A stretch of 64,000 bases of DNA from NCBI RefSeq assembly GCF_003264115.1, contig NZ_CP021912.1, positions 744,001 through 808,000 on the forward strand, read 5' to 3'. Below the pieces are notes generated by a model, which was not told where the DNA came from, ran no database searches, and was given only the letters and a program-made list of their open reading frames with translations. Source of the stretch: Erythrobacter sp. KY5. Its GTDB lineage: Bacteria; Pseudomonadota; Alphaproteobacteria; Sphingomonadales; Sphingomonadaceae. A program made the translations under genes and the position numbers. This document shows, one piece after another, positions 34,188 to 42,802 of this stretch. Position 1 is the stretch's first letter; each line of letters opens with the position of its first letter.

Positions 34188-35548
34188 TGCCTACGAACCT
34201 CATCTCTATCGGTCGCAGCGGCGCCGCTGCTGCAAAAGCCAGCATCGAAGTGACCGCGCAGAACATCGCGAACGCATCGAACCCCGATTATGTGCGCCGC
34301 AGCTTGCAATTGAGCGAGTTCGTCGGAGCGGCCAGGATAGACTTTCAGTCGTCAAGCTCGCTTGCAGGCGTTCGCATTGGCGGGATTGATCGGCCCAACA
34401 GCGAGCTTATCCAGCGGCGGGCGCGCGACAGCGCATCCGACCTTCAACGGGCCGAAGCCGAGCTTTCGGGGCTTCGCGATGCGGAAACAGCGCTTGAACA
34501 ATCGGGCCTGTTTCGCGGACTGGTTGATTACGAGGCAGCGCTGCGAGTGCTCGAAGGTGACCCGACCGATCTGGCATTGCGCACAGGAGCGCTCGAAAGC
34601 GCGCGTCAGCTTGCGCAGACCTTTCAACTGGCGGATTTCTCGCTCGGCAATGCGCGTCAATTGGTCGAAGATGACGTCAATGTCGGCGTTGACGCGATCA
34701 ACGGCGCGGCGCGCGAGCTGGCACGGATCAATGTCGAACTGGCCAATGTTCGCAGCGGTACGGCTGCACAGGCTTCTCTGTTGGATGCCCGCGATGCAGC
34801 CTTGCGCGATATCTCTTCCGAGTTTGGTACAATCACCCGGTTCGACGAGTTCGGAGCAGCCGAGGTCCGGCTTGTCGGGACGCCATTGCCTGCGGGTGAA
34901 AGCGGCCTCCTTCTCGTCGAGGGCGACAAGTTCAGCGAGCTTACTGCCCAGATCGACCCGCAGGGCTCGGCAAGCTTCAGTTTCGGCGGCGCTGCGTTTG
35001 CTCCGCTCAGTGGCGCGATGGCCGGGCGCGCATCGGCTCTGACCGACCTTGCGGGCCGTCAATCCGTTCTCGACGCGATTGCAAGCCAGACCATTACGCA
35101 GGCCAACAATGCGCAAGCGTCCGGAGCCGCGCTCGACGGGTCGGACGGACAACCGCTCTTCACCGGGTCTGACGCTGGCACGATTGCGCTTGCGCTGATG
35201 CGAGGCGAGGATCTTGCGCTCGCACCGGCTGGCTCACCTCCGGGAAGCCGGAACACCGCCAACCTGTCGAACATGCTCGCAGTATTCGGTGCCGATGATG
35301 GTCCGATTGCCTCGACCGACCGGCTGCTTCTGGCGCTTTCAAGCAAGATTTCCGGCATCGAAACCACGCGCGAAGGGCTGGCCATCATCAACTCTTCCGC
35401 TCAGGCAGACCTGTTGACCGAAACCGGCGTGGACCTCGACGCAGAGGCGGCAAGCCTCATCCGCCTCCAGCAGGCGTTCGAAGCCAACAGCCGCATCATC
35501 CAGGTCGCTGGCGAGCTTTTCGACACGATCCTGGGGCTCAGCCGATGA
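34187..35548 (+). CDS. flgK: Hook-filament junction protein FlgK
   Basis: A 453-residue junction protein, somewhat shorter than enteric FlgK (about 550). The N-terminal axial segment is AKASIEVTAQNIANASNPDYVRRS and the C-terminal one AASLIRLQQAFEANSRIIQVAGELFDTILGLSR. The central part is reduced. It is coupled to flgL by ATGA. FlgN is the expected chaperone. Confidence 0.94.
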   Translation: MPTNLISIGRSGAAAAKASIEVTAQNIANASNPDYVRRSLQLSEFVGAARIDFQSSSSLAGVRIGGIDRPNSELIQRRARDSASDLQRAEAELSGLRDAETALEQSGLFRGLVDYEAALRVLEGDPTDLALRTGALESARQLAQTFQLADFSLGNARQLVEDDVNVGVDAINGAARELARINVELANVRSGTAAQASLLDARDAALRDISSEFGTITRFDEFGAAEVRLVGTPLPAGESGLLLVEGDKFSELTAQIDPQGSASFSFGGAAFAPLSGAMAGRASALTDLAGRQSVLDAIASQTITQANNAQASGAALDGSDGQPLFTGSDAGTIALALMRGEDLALAPAGSPPGSRNTANLSNMLAVFGADDGPIASTDRLLLALSSKISGIETTREGLAIINSSAQADLLTETGVDLDAEAASLIRLQQAFEANSRIIQVAGELFDTILGLSR

Positions 35549-36462
35549 GCTTTGTAAGCAATTCAACCGGCGCGTTCTTCGAACGCTCGCTAACCCAGAT
35601 GGGGACGCTGCGCGAGCGTGTGGAGCGCCTCCAGACCCAGATTGCGACAGGCGTGCGGATCGAGCGCGGTTCCGACGATCCGGTTGCCGCATCACGGCTG
35701 CGCGCTTTGGCCCGGCTTGAAACACGCGGCGCGACCGAGGCAGAGAATGCTGCGCGTCTGGAGCAAGACCTTGCCGAGGCGGGCAACCAGATCGAAGGCG
35801 TGCTCTCCGTCCTCCAGCGTGCCCGCGAACTGGCCGTCCTGGCCGCGAACGATCCGACCGGCGAGACCGGGCGTGAAGCCATTGCCGAAGAGCTCGATCA
35901 GATGACACAAGAGCTGTTCGCTCGTTCCAACGCGCTTTCGCTTACCGGTGCACCGCTGTTTGCCGGGACCGCCGGTGCGTCAGCATTCGTGCGCGATGCA
36001 AACGGCGATGTCACATACAATGGCAACAGCGAGGTGGGCACGATCCCCGTCGCGCCGCGGACCGAAATCGAGCGTGGCGTCACGGGCGCTCAAGTCTTCG
36101 AGTTTGAAGTGAATGGCGCGCCCAGCAACAGCTTCGCCGTCCTCACCAATCTCGCCATCGCTCTTCGCGCGAGTGGCGGCGATCCCGCACAGGCAGCCCG
36201 AGATGCCCTTGCCGGTATCGATGCCGCAATCGACACGGCCAATCGAAGCCAGACCGTCATCGGCACGCGCGCAGGCTGGGTCGAGGCGGTCCAGCAGGAT
36301 CAGCAGACCCGCGCCATCGACGTTGCCGAAAAACGCTCGCAGATCGCCGACACCGATGTGGCCGATACGATTGTGCGCCTGCAACAGGCTCTGACCGCGC
36401 TCGAAGCCAGCCAGGCGAGCTTTACGCGCGTCTCTTCGCTTACCCTGTTCAACGCGCTCTGA
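35545..36462 (+). CDS. flgL: Hook-filament junction protein FlgL
   Basis: A 305-residue flagellin-like junction protein. The N-terminal helix region (SLTQMGTLRERVERLQTQIATGVRIERGSDDPVAASRL) and the C-terminal region (QIADTDVADTIVRLQQALTALEASQASFTRVSSLTLFNAL) fit FlgL. The length is normal for the family. It ends the flg series 27 bases before motA. Confidence 0.93.
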   Translation: MSFVSNSTGAFFERSLTQMGTLRERVERLQTQIATGVRIERGSDDPVAASRLRALARLETRGATEAENAARLEQDLAEAGNQIEGVLSVLQRARELAVLAANDPTGETGREAIAEELDQMTQELFARSNALSLTGAPLFAGTAGASAFVRDANGDVTYNGNSEVGTIPVAPRTEIERGVTGAQVFEFEVNGAPSNSFAVLTNLAIALRASGGDPAQAARDALAGIDAAIDTANRSQTVIGTRAGWVEAVQQDQQTRAIDVAEKRSQIADTDVADTIVRLQQALTALEASQASFTRVSSLTLFNAL

Positions 36463-36489
36463 CGTTAGCCAGGACGAGGAAGGCCCGCC

Positions 36490-37353
36490 ATGTTCGCCGC
36501 AATCGGTATCATCGTTCTGATCGTCATGGTCTTTGGCGGCTTCACGCTGGCTGGCGGTGCGTTGGGCCCTATCCTGGTCGCGCTGCCGCTTGAGATGATG
36601 ATGATCGGCGGGGCGGCAACAGGGGCTGTGCTGATCGGCAATTCATTGCACGAGATCAAGCTGCTTGGCGCGGGAGTCGTGCGGGTCTTCAAGGGTCCCA
36701 AATTCACGAACGAGGACCACATCGACGCGATCGCGCTTGCCAGCAAGCTGATGAAAGTGCTGCGCGCCGATGGGGCGGTCGCGCTTGAAAGCCATGTGAC
36801 CGATCCTGCCAATTCGGCGATTTTCAGCGAATATCCGCGCCTCCAAAACGATCCGGTCGTGGTCGACATGATCTGCGACCCGCTTACGCTGATGGTCGTG
36901 TCGTCCGGGGCGCTCGATACGCATGCGATCGAAGAGGTGATCGACAATGCGATCAAGACCCAGCTCCACGAAATGGAAGAGCCGGTACACACCATTCAAT
37001 CGCTCGCAGATGCGTTTCCCGCCCTCGGGATCGTGGCTGCCGTGCTTGGCGTCATCAAGACCATGGGCTCGATCGATCAGCCGCCCGAAATCCTTGGCAA
37101 GATGATCGGATCGGCGCTGGTGGGCACGTTTCTGGGCGTGCTTCTGGCTTACGGATTTGCCGGTCCCATGGCGAGCCGCCTCAAGCAGGTGAACACGCAC
37201 GATCAGCAGATCTTTCACTCGATCAAGCAGGTGATCGTCTCAAGCCTGCACGGATACCCGCAACCACTCGTGCTGGAAGCCGCGCGTTCCGGCCTGCCGC
37301 CTGCACACCGGCCCAAGCTGACCGAACTGCTTGACACGATGAGAGGGCGATAG
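36490..37353 (+). CDS. motA: Flagellar stator protein MotA
   Basis: A 287-residue inner-membrane stator subunit that with MotB carries protons to turn the motor. Four membrane helices are seen (about 2-24, 30-50, 168-190, 200-222). The cytoplasmic loop has the family's charged residues in KFTNEDHIDAIALASKLMKVLRADG and the conserved AFPALGIVAAVLGVIKTMGSIDQPPEILG. The length is typical. motB starts two bases after its stop. Confidence 0.97.
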   Translation: MFAAIGIIVLIVMVFGGFTLAGGALGPILVALPLEMMMIGGAATGAVLIGNSLHEIKLLGAGVVRVFKGPKFTNEDHIDAIALASKLMKVLRADGAVALESHVTDPANSAIFSEYPRLQNDPVVVDMICDPLTLMVVSSGALDTHAIEEVIDNAIKTQLHEMEEPVHTIQSLADAFPALGIVAAVLGVIKTMGSIDQPPEILGKMIGSALVGTFLGVLLAYGFAGPMASRLKQVNTHDQQIFHSIKQVIVSSLHGYPQPLVLEAARSGLPPAHRPKLTELLDTMRGR

Positions 37354-37354
37354 G

Positions 37355-38314
37355 GTGGCGGACGCTCAAACGACTGTCGCGCCTCCACCGATCATCGTCA
37401 GGAAGGTGACGATAGAAGCGGGCGATGGCCATCATGGCGGCGCATGGAAGGTCGCTTATGCGGATTTTGTGACCGCGATGATGGCGTTCTTCCTGCTGCT
37501 CTGGTTGCTTGGCGCGACCGAGGAAAACCAGCGCAGGGGGATCGCGGATTATTTCGCACCCACCCTTGTCAAAACCAAGCAGCAAAGCGCCGGGGCAGAC
37601 GGGATGCTGGGCGGAAGCTCGCTCACCGACGTGGACAATTACCCCAACGCACAAGGCCAGACCGGTACGCTCTCGATCACGGTGCCGCGCGGCGCGCGAG
37701 GGGGCCCGATGGAAGGCGGCGGCGATGGCGATATAGACACCGAACGCCTCGACAAATTGCGCGATCAGATCGACGAGGCCCTCGCAAAACGCCGGCCAAT
37801 TTCTCATCTGGCGCGCCAGGTGACCGTGATGCGCGCACCGGACGGCATACGCATCGACCTGGTCGATGATGCCGACTTTTCGATGTTCGCCCTTGGCACC
37901 ACGATCCTGACCCAAGATGCGCGCGGATTGCTCGAAGTGATCGGCGATGTGCTGGTATCGCAGCGCGCTCCCCTGATCCTGCGCGGCCATACGGATTCGC
38001 TACCATGGCGAGACGGTATCGAAGCCAACAACTGGTCGCTTTCCGCTGGCCGCGCCGAAGCCACGCGGCAGGCTCTGATCGCAAGCGGGCTTGAGGCAAC
38101 GCGGTTCGCACGGATCGAAGGGGTCGCCGATACCGAGCCGCTGATAGCCGACGACCCCGCTGACCCACGCAACCGGCGTATCTCGCTGCTTTTGCTGGAA
38201 GAACGGCGAGGCATGGGGAGGCGGCGTGCGCCCCCGGTGAAAGCGGCGCAACCCGCCTCTCCTGCGCAATCCTCCGTAAGGGTTAGCGCCGAGCGGACCA
38301 CTCCGCGCTCGTAA
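37355..38314 (+). CDS. motB: Flagellar stator protein MotB
   Basis: A 319-residue stator subunit starting at GTG. The single membrane helix KVAYADFVTAMMAFFLLLWLLG contains the proton-carrying Asp. The C-terminal OmpA-like peptidoglycan-binding domain shows LRGHTDSLPW and SLSAGRAEATRQALIASGLEATRFARIEGVADTEPL. The plug and linker region lies between. It is a normal MotB. The HAD-like gene follows 52 bases later. Confidence 0.97.
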   Translation: MADAQTTVAPPPIIVRKVTIEAGDGHHGGAWKVAYADFVTAMMAFFLLLWLLGATEENQRRGIADYFAPTLVKTKQQSAGADGMLGGSSLTDVDNYPNAQGQTGTLSITVPRGARGGPMEGGGDGDIDTERLDKLRDQIDEALAKRRPISHLARQVTVMRAPDGIRIDLVDDADFSMFALGTTILTQDARGLLEVIGDVLVSQRAPLILRGHTDSLPWRDGIEANNWSLSAGRAEATRQALIASGLEATRFARIEGVADTEPLIADDPADPRNRRISLLLLEERRGMGRRRAPPVKAAQPASPAQSSVRVSAERTTPRS

Positions 38315-38366
38315 ACCATGTTTGCCTAGCGTGCCTTCCCGACACTCAAAGGGAGCGCGCGATACC

Positions 38367-40802
38367 ATGAACCAAACCATCCTGCCGCACGAATTGCCGG
38401 GCGCACTCGACCGCGCAGCTGAGGGTATCAAAGTGCTCTCGCTCGATTGTTTCGACACTTTGTTGTGGCGCGATTGTCATGCTCCGAGCGACGTGTTCGC
38501 CGGTCTGGAAGCGGTGAGCGTAGGTCAGCGGGTTCGCGCCGAGACACAGGCGCGCAAACTGAAGGCTGCCCAGCGCAAGGGCAACGAAGTCACGCTTGCA
38601 GAAATCTACGCGCAGGCGATGCCGGGTGCGCCTGCGGAAAAGCGCGATGCGGCAATAACGCAAGAGCTTACTGTCGAAGCGCAAACCTGCTTCGCCTTTG
38701 CGCCCACGGTCGAACTTATGCGCGAGGCCAGGGCGCGAGGCATTACCATCATCATCGTCTCTGACACCTATCTTGATGCCAGACAGCTCCTGAAACTGAT
38801 CGAGGATGCGGCGGGCAAGGAGGTTGCAGGTCTGATCGATCGCGTGTTTGCATCCAGCGAGGCAGGCCTTTCCAAATCGCAGGGTCTTCTCGCAAAAGCG
38901 ATCAAGGCGATGAAAGTGCGTGCAGGCGACGTGCTTCATATCGGGGACAATTTTCGAGCCGATTTCGAAAGTGCCCGGGCGCTCGGCATTCCGGCCCTGC
39001 ACCTTGCACAATTCAGCGAGCCGGCAAGAAGCCGGATGCGGCTCGAACGGGCAAGCGGTCAGATGATCGGTGACACACAGAATGCGGTGTCCGGATTGAT
39101 GCCGCATCGCGCCTTGCTCGCCGCTGAGGAACCGCAGGTGAGCGACAAGGCCGAAGCGCTGGGGCTGAGCGTTCTCGGGCCTGTTTTTCACGCTTTCGAC
39201 CAATGGCTGAGACAAGAGGCGGATGCTCTCGCTGCAAAGAGCGGGGGGCGCGTGCACTGGCTTTTCATGCTGAGGGACGGACATTTGCCGCAACTCGTCC
39301 ACGCGGCGGGCGGTGAAGCTGCCAGCACGGCGCGCGTCGAGATCAGCCGTTTCACAGCCATTGCCGCCGATCTGACCACGCGCGAGGCTTATGACCGGCA
39401 ATGGATGCTTGAGGCAACGCTTAATCCGCCAACCCTTGCGCGCCAGATGCTGCTCGATGAAAGCGAGATTGCCAGTATTGTCGGCGACCCCAAGAGCGAC
39501 AGGGCGAAGAAGCAGGCCAGCCAGCGTCTGCATGAAGAGCTGCGCAAGGGGCAGCGTCACAAGCTCACCCGAAAACGCTCGCGTGAACGGGCCGAGCGAC
39601 TGATTGCTCATATACGCCAGTCCGTCGATCCCGGGCCGGGCGATGTGCTGATGCTGGTCGATCTCGGATATAACGGATCCGCTCAGGACCGGATCGACGC
39701 CTTGTTAGCGAACGAGTTCGATTGCCAGGTCGCAGGGCGGTACCTGCTGCTTCGCGAAATGGCTGCGAGCGGGCTCGACAAGAAGGGGCTGATCGATGCG
39801 CGCCACTTCGATCCGCAATTGCTCGAGGCACTTTGCGCCAACGTCGCGGTGCTTGAACAGCTGGCGACCTGCGCGATCGGATCGGCGATTGACTACACGG
39901 CGCAAGGCGAACCGATCCGGACGCAGAATTCGCTCAAGGGTGCGCAAAGCGCGGTGCGTGAGCGCGTGCAGAACGGCGCGGTGCGATATGCCCGCGCGGC
40001 TGCCCGCCCGCCCGTCATCCGTAGCCAGAGCCCCAATTGCGAACGCTCCCTGCGCGAAGCGGCGTCAGCAACGCTCATGCGCTTCATGTTCCTGCCGGAA
40101 GCGCAGGAACTCGAAGTCATCAAAAGCTTCGAACATGACGTTAATCTCGGCAGTGAACGCATGGTCGCCCTGTTCGATCAGGCGCATGCGAAACGGGGCA
40201 TGAGGCGCCGCGGTCTGTTCTACATGAAGGGGTCTGAGCGGATGTTCCTGCCAGCCGAGCTTGAAGCCGACGACATCCATACGCGCCTCTCGCTTCTCGT
40301 GCATAAACGCTTTGGACTTGGCCTTTCATACACCGATGGCGGCGCGCATTCGATCGGGCTTCCGGCTATTGTGATGAGCGATCACGACGGGGTGCGCACC
40401 CATGTCGATGCGCAAAGGACGCATGAAGGGTTTTTGGCAGCGAGAGTTCCGGTGCCGAAAGGGTCAAAAGCCGTTGCGCTTGTCGTGGGGTCCGTTTTCG
40501 AGTGGTTCGAGCTCGCGGAGATTTCGATCAGCCCCATTGCCAGCCTCAAGGGCGAAACGCACGGGAACAAGGGCGGCAGGCGCGTCACGGCGCATTACGA
40601 CGGATCGCACGAACACGCGCCGGGTCTGATCGAATGCACCGATCCGGGTGCAACGCTGGTGGCTTTTGTGCCCCCGCAGATCGATGAAAGCACTGCGCAC
40701 ATGATCGAGTTTGTCCTGCGCCCCCTTCGCATGCGTTCGTTACCGGCCGAGGCGTCGCAACCGAACGAGACCCCGACCGCTATCAAGGATGCCGCAGCAT
40801 GA
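38367..40802 (+). CDS. Large HAD-superfamily protein, candidate flagellar/surface modification factor
   Basis: An 811-residue cytosolic protein. The ATG at 38367 follows GGGAGCG. Residues 20-250 are a HAD phosphatase-like domain: LSLDCFDTLLWR (nucleophile Asp27), IIIVSDTYLD (motif II), a lysine in EAGLSKSQG and LHIGDNFRADFESA (motif IV). A second region begins VHWLFMLRDGHLPQLV and contains GDVLMLVDLGYNGSAQDRID, as in the COG5610 type of large HAD proteins found in surface-polysaccharide loci. The C-terminal 230 residues are a beta-rich stretch I do not recognise. It is translationally coupled (ATGA) to the methyltransferase gene and lies between motB and fliC, so a role in modifying flagellin or the cell surface is inferred. 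Confidence 0.75.
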   Translation: MNQTILPHELPGALDRAAEGIKVLSLDCFDTLLWRDCHAPSDVFAGLEAVSVGQRVRAETQARKLKAAQRKGNEVTLAEIYAQAMPGAPAEKRDAAITQELTVEAQTCFAFAPTVELMREARARGITIIIVSDTYLDARQLLKLIEDAAGKEVAGLIDRVFASSEAGLSKSQGLLAKAIKAMKVRAGDVLHIGDNFRADFESARALGIPALHLAQFSEPARSRMRLERASGQMIGDTQNAVSGLMPHRALLAAEEPQVSDKAEALGLSVLGPVFHAFDQWLRQEADALAAKSGGRVHWLFMLRDGHLPQLVHAAGGEAASTARVEISRFTAIAADLTTREAYDRQWMLEATLNPPTLARQMLLDESEIASIVGDPKSDRAKKQASQRLHEELRKGQRHKLTRKRSRERAERLIAHIRQSVDPGPGDVLMLVDLGYNGSAQDRIDALLANEFDCQVAGRYLLLREMAASGLDKKGLIDARHFDPQLLEALCANVAVLEQLATCAIGSAIDYTAQGEPIRTQNSLKGAQSAVRERVQNGAVRYARAAARPPVIRSQSPNCERSLREAASATLMRFMFLPEAQELEVIKSFEHDVNLGSERMVALFDQAHAKRGMRRRGLFYMKGSERMFLPAELEADDIHTRLSLLVHKRFGLGLSYTDGGAHSIGLPAIVMSDHDGVRTHVDAQRTHEGFLAARVPVPKGSKAVALVVGSVFEWFELAEISISPIASLKGETHGNKGGRRVTAHYDGSHEHAPGLIECTDPGATLVAFVPPQIDESTAHMIEFVLRPLRMRSLPAEASQPNETPTAIKDAAA

Positions 40803-41611
40803 GTGAATTGCTCATCCATTCCATGTCCGAATTTTCGAGTGTGATCCTCCCATGCCTTGATCACGCGAAGGTGCGCGAGGTTGTCGAAATTGGCAGCGAA
40901 TTTGGCGGCATGTCCAAGGTGCTCGCCGGCTGGACCGGCGAACGCGGTGGATCGCTGACTTGTATCGACCCGGAACCAGCCGATGGTTTTGCCGAATGGG
41001 CCGACGAACACCAGCATGTTCACCATGTCGCAAAGCCCAGTCTCGACGCGCTTGGCAGTTGCGATGCAGCCGATGCGTGGTTCGTCGACGGCGATCACAA
41101 TTATTACACGGTCATCCATGAATTGCAGGCCATCGACCGCATTCAACGCGAGGCAGACAGACCGCTGCTCGCTTTCATGCATGACGTATCATGGCCATGC
41201 GCAAGGCGTGACTTCTACTATGCTCCTGACCGCGTGCCCCCTGGCTGGCGCCATCCGCACAGCTATGATCACGGCGTACGCCTCGATGCGGATGAAGTGC
41301 TCGCCGGACGCGGGATGCGGGGGATGGGATCGTTTGCGGTCGCTCTTGAAATCGGGGGTCCGCGCAATGGTGTTCTCACCGCTGTCGAGGATTTCCTGCG
41401 CGAGGCCGACACCGAAGATCGTCCGCTTTTTTACGTCCATGTCCCGGCCGTCTTCGGGCTGGGTATAATATTCGATGCATCGGCTCACTGGTCGAACGAG
41501 ATTGCCGAATTTCTGCTACCCTATCATGCGAACCCGCTGATTGCCCGGCTTGAAGAAAACCGGCTGCGCAATTGGCTCGAAGTGATCGACTGGCAGGACA
41601 GGTGCAGCTGA
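40799..41611 (+). CDS. Class I SAM-dependent methyltransferase-like protein
   Basis: A 270-residue protein with a start that overlaps the preceding stop. The N-terminal part has VREVVEIGSEFGGMSKVLAGW (SAM-binding motif I), GSLTCIDPEPADGF (acidic motif II) and DAWFVDGDHNYYTVIHEL, the pattern of the Methyltransf_24/cephalosporin-hydroxylase-like group that acts on small sugars or polyketides. The later half has FMHDVSWPCARRDFYYAP. Together with the HAD protein it may add or tailor a sugar on flagellin. No direct evidence fixes the substrate. Confidence 0.75.
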   Translation: MSELLIHSMSEFSSVILPCLDHAKVREVVEIGSEFGGMSKVLAGWTGERGGSLTCIDPEPADGFAEWADEHQHVHHVAKPSLDALGSCDAADAWFVDGDHNYYTVIHELQAIDRIQREADRPLLAFMHDVSWPCARRDFYYAPDRVPPGWRHPHSYDHGVRLDADEVLAGRGMRGMGSFAVALEIGGPRNGVLTAVEDFLREADTEDRPLFYVHVPAVFGLGIIFDASAHWSNEIAEFLLPYHANPLIARLEENRLRNWLEVIDWQDRCS

Positions 41612-41650
41612 TCGACAGGGTCAGGCGCTGCGCTCTCTGATTTGTTCACG

Positions 41651-41680
41651 AAGAAACCCGGAGCCTTTCGACCCCGGGTC
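41651..41680 (-). terminator. Terminator of fliC
   Basis: Read leftward, ACCCGGGG - TCGAAAGG - CTCCGGGT forms an eight-base stem with one G-U pair, followed by TTCTTC. It lies 42-71 bases downstream of the fliC stop, in the convergent gap between the methyltransferase and fliC. A second hairpin, CTCCTC-CTT-GAGGAG (41689-41703), lies closer to the fliC stop. The first is the likely terminator, perhaps in both directions. Confidence 0.65.
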
Positions 41681-41721
41681 CCTTGGCACTCCTCCTTGAG
41701 GAGCGTCTTGGCTCGTTAGAC

Positions 41722-42540
41722 CTATCGCAGAAGCGAGAGGACATTCTGCTGCGACTGGTTCGCCTGAGCGAGCATGGCGGTCGACGCCTGTCCCAGGATC
41801 TGCGCCTTGGCGAGCGCGGTCGTTTCTGACGAGTAATCCGCATCCTGAATTCGCGAGCGCGCATCGGTCAGGTTGGTCGCTGTGGTGGTCAGATTGTTGA
41901 TCGCCGATTCCAGCCGGTTCTGGCCTGCACCCAGTGAAGAACGCGACGTGTTCACGGCGGACAAGAGTCCGTCGACGTTGGTGATCGTGGTGGCAGCATT
42001 GGTCGTGTCGCTGACATTGAGCCCGGCCGCTGAGATATTGGTGCCATCGATTGCGGTGCTGGTGAGCGTTACGTTGCGCCCTGCGTCGATCTGGATGTCG
42101 ACCGTCACATCGGTGCCGCTGGTCGTGCTGAACAAGGTCACGCCGTTGAATTCGGTGTTCGAGAGAATGTCGGTTATCTGGCTGCGCAGTTCATTCACTT
42201 CCTGGTTCATGAAGCCGCGGGCGTCTGCATCGTATGTTCCGCTCGACGACTGGACCGCCAGTTCACGAACGCGCTGGAGCATGTTCGTCACTTCGTCGAG
42301 TGCGCCTTCGGCCGTTTGTGCCAGCGCGATACCGTCATTGGCATTACGAACGCCCTGATTAAGCGCGCGAATGTCGCTGGTGAAACCGGTGGCGATCGAA
42401 AGGCCCGCCGCATCGTCAGCAGCGCCATTGATGCGGCGACCGGTCGAGAGGCGCTCCATCGAACTGCTCAGCATGTCATTGGCACGCGTGCTCGCATTTT
42501 GTGCCTTTAGCGCAGAGATATTGGTGTTGATTACGGACAT
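41722..42540 (-). CDS. fliC: Flagellin FliC
   Basis: A 272-residue filament protein, one of the short alphaproteobacterial type. It starts [38 protein letters not shown] and ends [16 protein letters not shown], both highly conserved assembly regions; the variable outer domain is only about 70 residues and rich in Thr, Ser and Asn. There are only two lysines in the protein, both in conserved ends, so lysine methylation (FliB type) is unlikely to matter; O-linked sugars on Ser/Thr are more plausible. It is monocistronic and divergent from the activator gene. I see no -24/-12 promoter upstream; FliA control is expected. Confidence 0.97.
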   Translation of the reverse strand: MSVINTNISALKAQNASTRANDMLSSSMERLSTGRRINGAADDAAGLSIATGFTSDIRALNQGVRNANDGIALAQTAEGALDEVTNMLQRVRELAVQSSSGTYDADARGFMNQEVNELRSQITDILSNTEFNGVTLFSTTSGTDVTVDIQIDAGRNVTLTSTAIDGTNISAAGLNVSDTTNAATTITNVDGLLSAVNTSRSSLGAGQNRLESAINNLTTTATNLTDARSRIQDADYSSETTALAKAQILGQASTAMLAQANQSQQNVLSLLR

Positions 42541-42761
42541 TGGTCAAACTCCCATAGGGTCAGAGAAAATAGTCACCGCTCGAGCGACACTGCGCCGCCG
42601 TTGCTGAGAGGTAGAGCGACCATCGGGGCGGGAGTTTAAGGGGGCCGTTCACAGATCGGGGTTCCCGCCCGTCCGAAAGGGAGCCCAGCCGCGCGCGTTC
42701 ATAGGACAAGCCCTAAGGGCGGCTACGCAGGCTTAAATTTTCTCTATCTTGGACGTGAGGG

Positions 42762-42790
42762 CGGCAAATCGTTTCCACCAGAACTTGCCG
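42762..42790. promoter_or_regulatory. Degenerate enhancer-like sites before the activator gene
   Basis: CGGCAAATCGTTTCCA (42762-42777) and CCACCAGAACTTGCCG (42775-42790) each match 11 of 16 bases of the palindrome CGGCAAGCGCTTGCCG, one through its left arm and the other through its right. They lie directly before the start of the sigma-54 activator gene, so autoregulation is possible. Confidence 0.35.
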
Positions 42791-42802
42791 AAGGTGGAAT
42801 AC

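Noticed and set aside
41052-41068. TTGGCAGTTGCGATGCA, a sigma-54-like site with correct spacing
   Set aside because: It lies inside the methyltransferase gene on the plus strand with no downstream gene on that strand; the next gene, fliC, is on the other strand.
42749-42802. TTG start adding 18 residues to the sigma-54 activator
   Set aside because: The ATG at 42803 has a proper ribosome binding site and the extra residues cover the putative operator half-sites.
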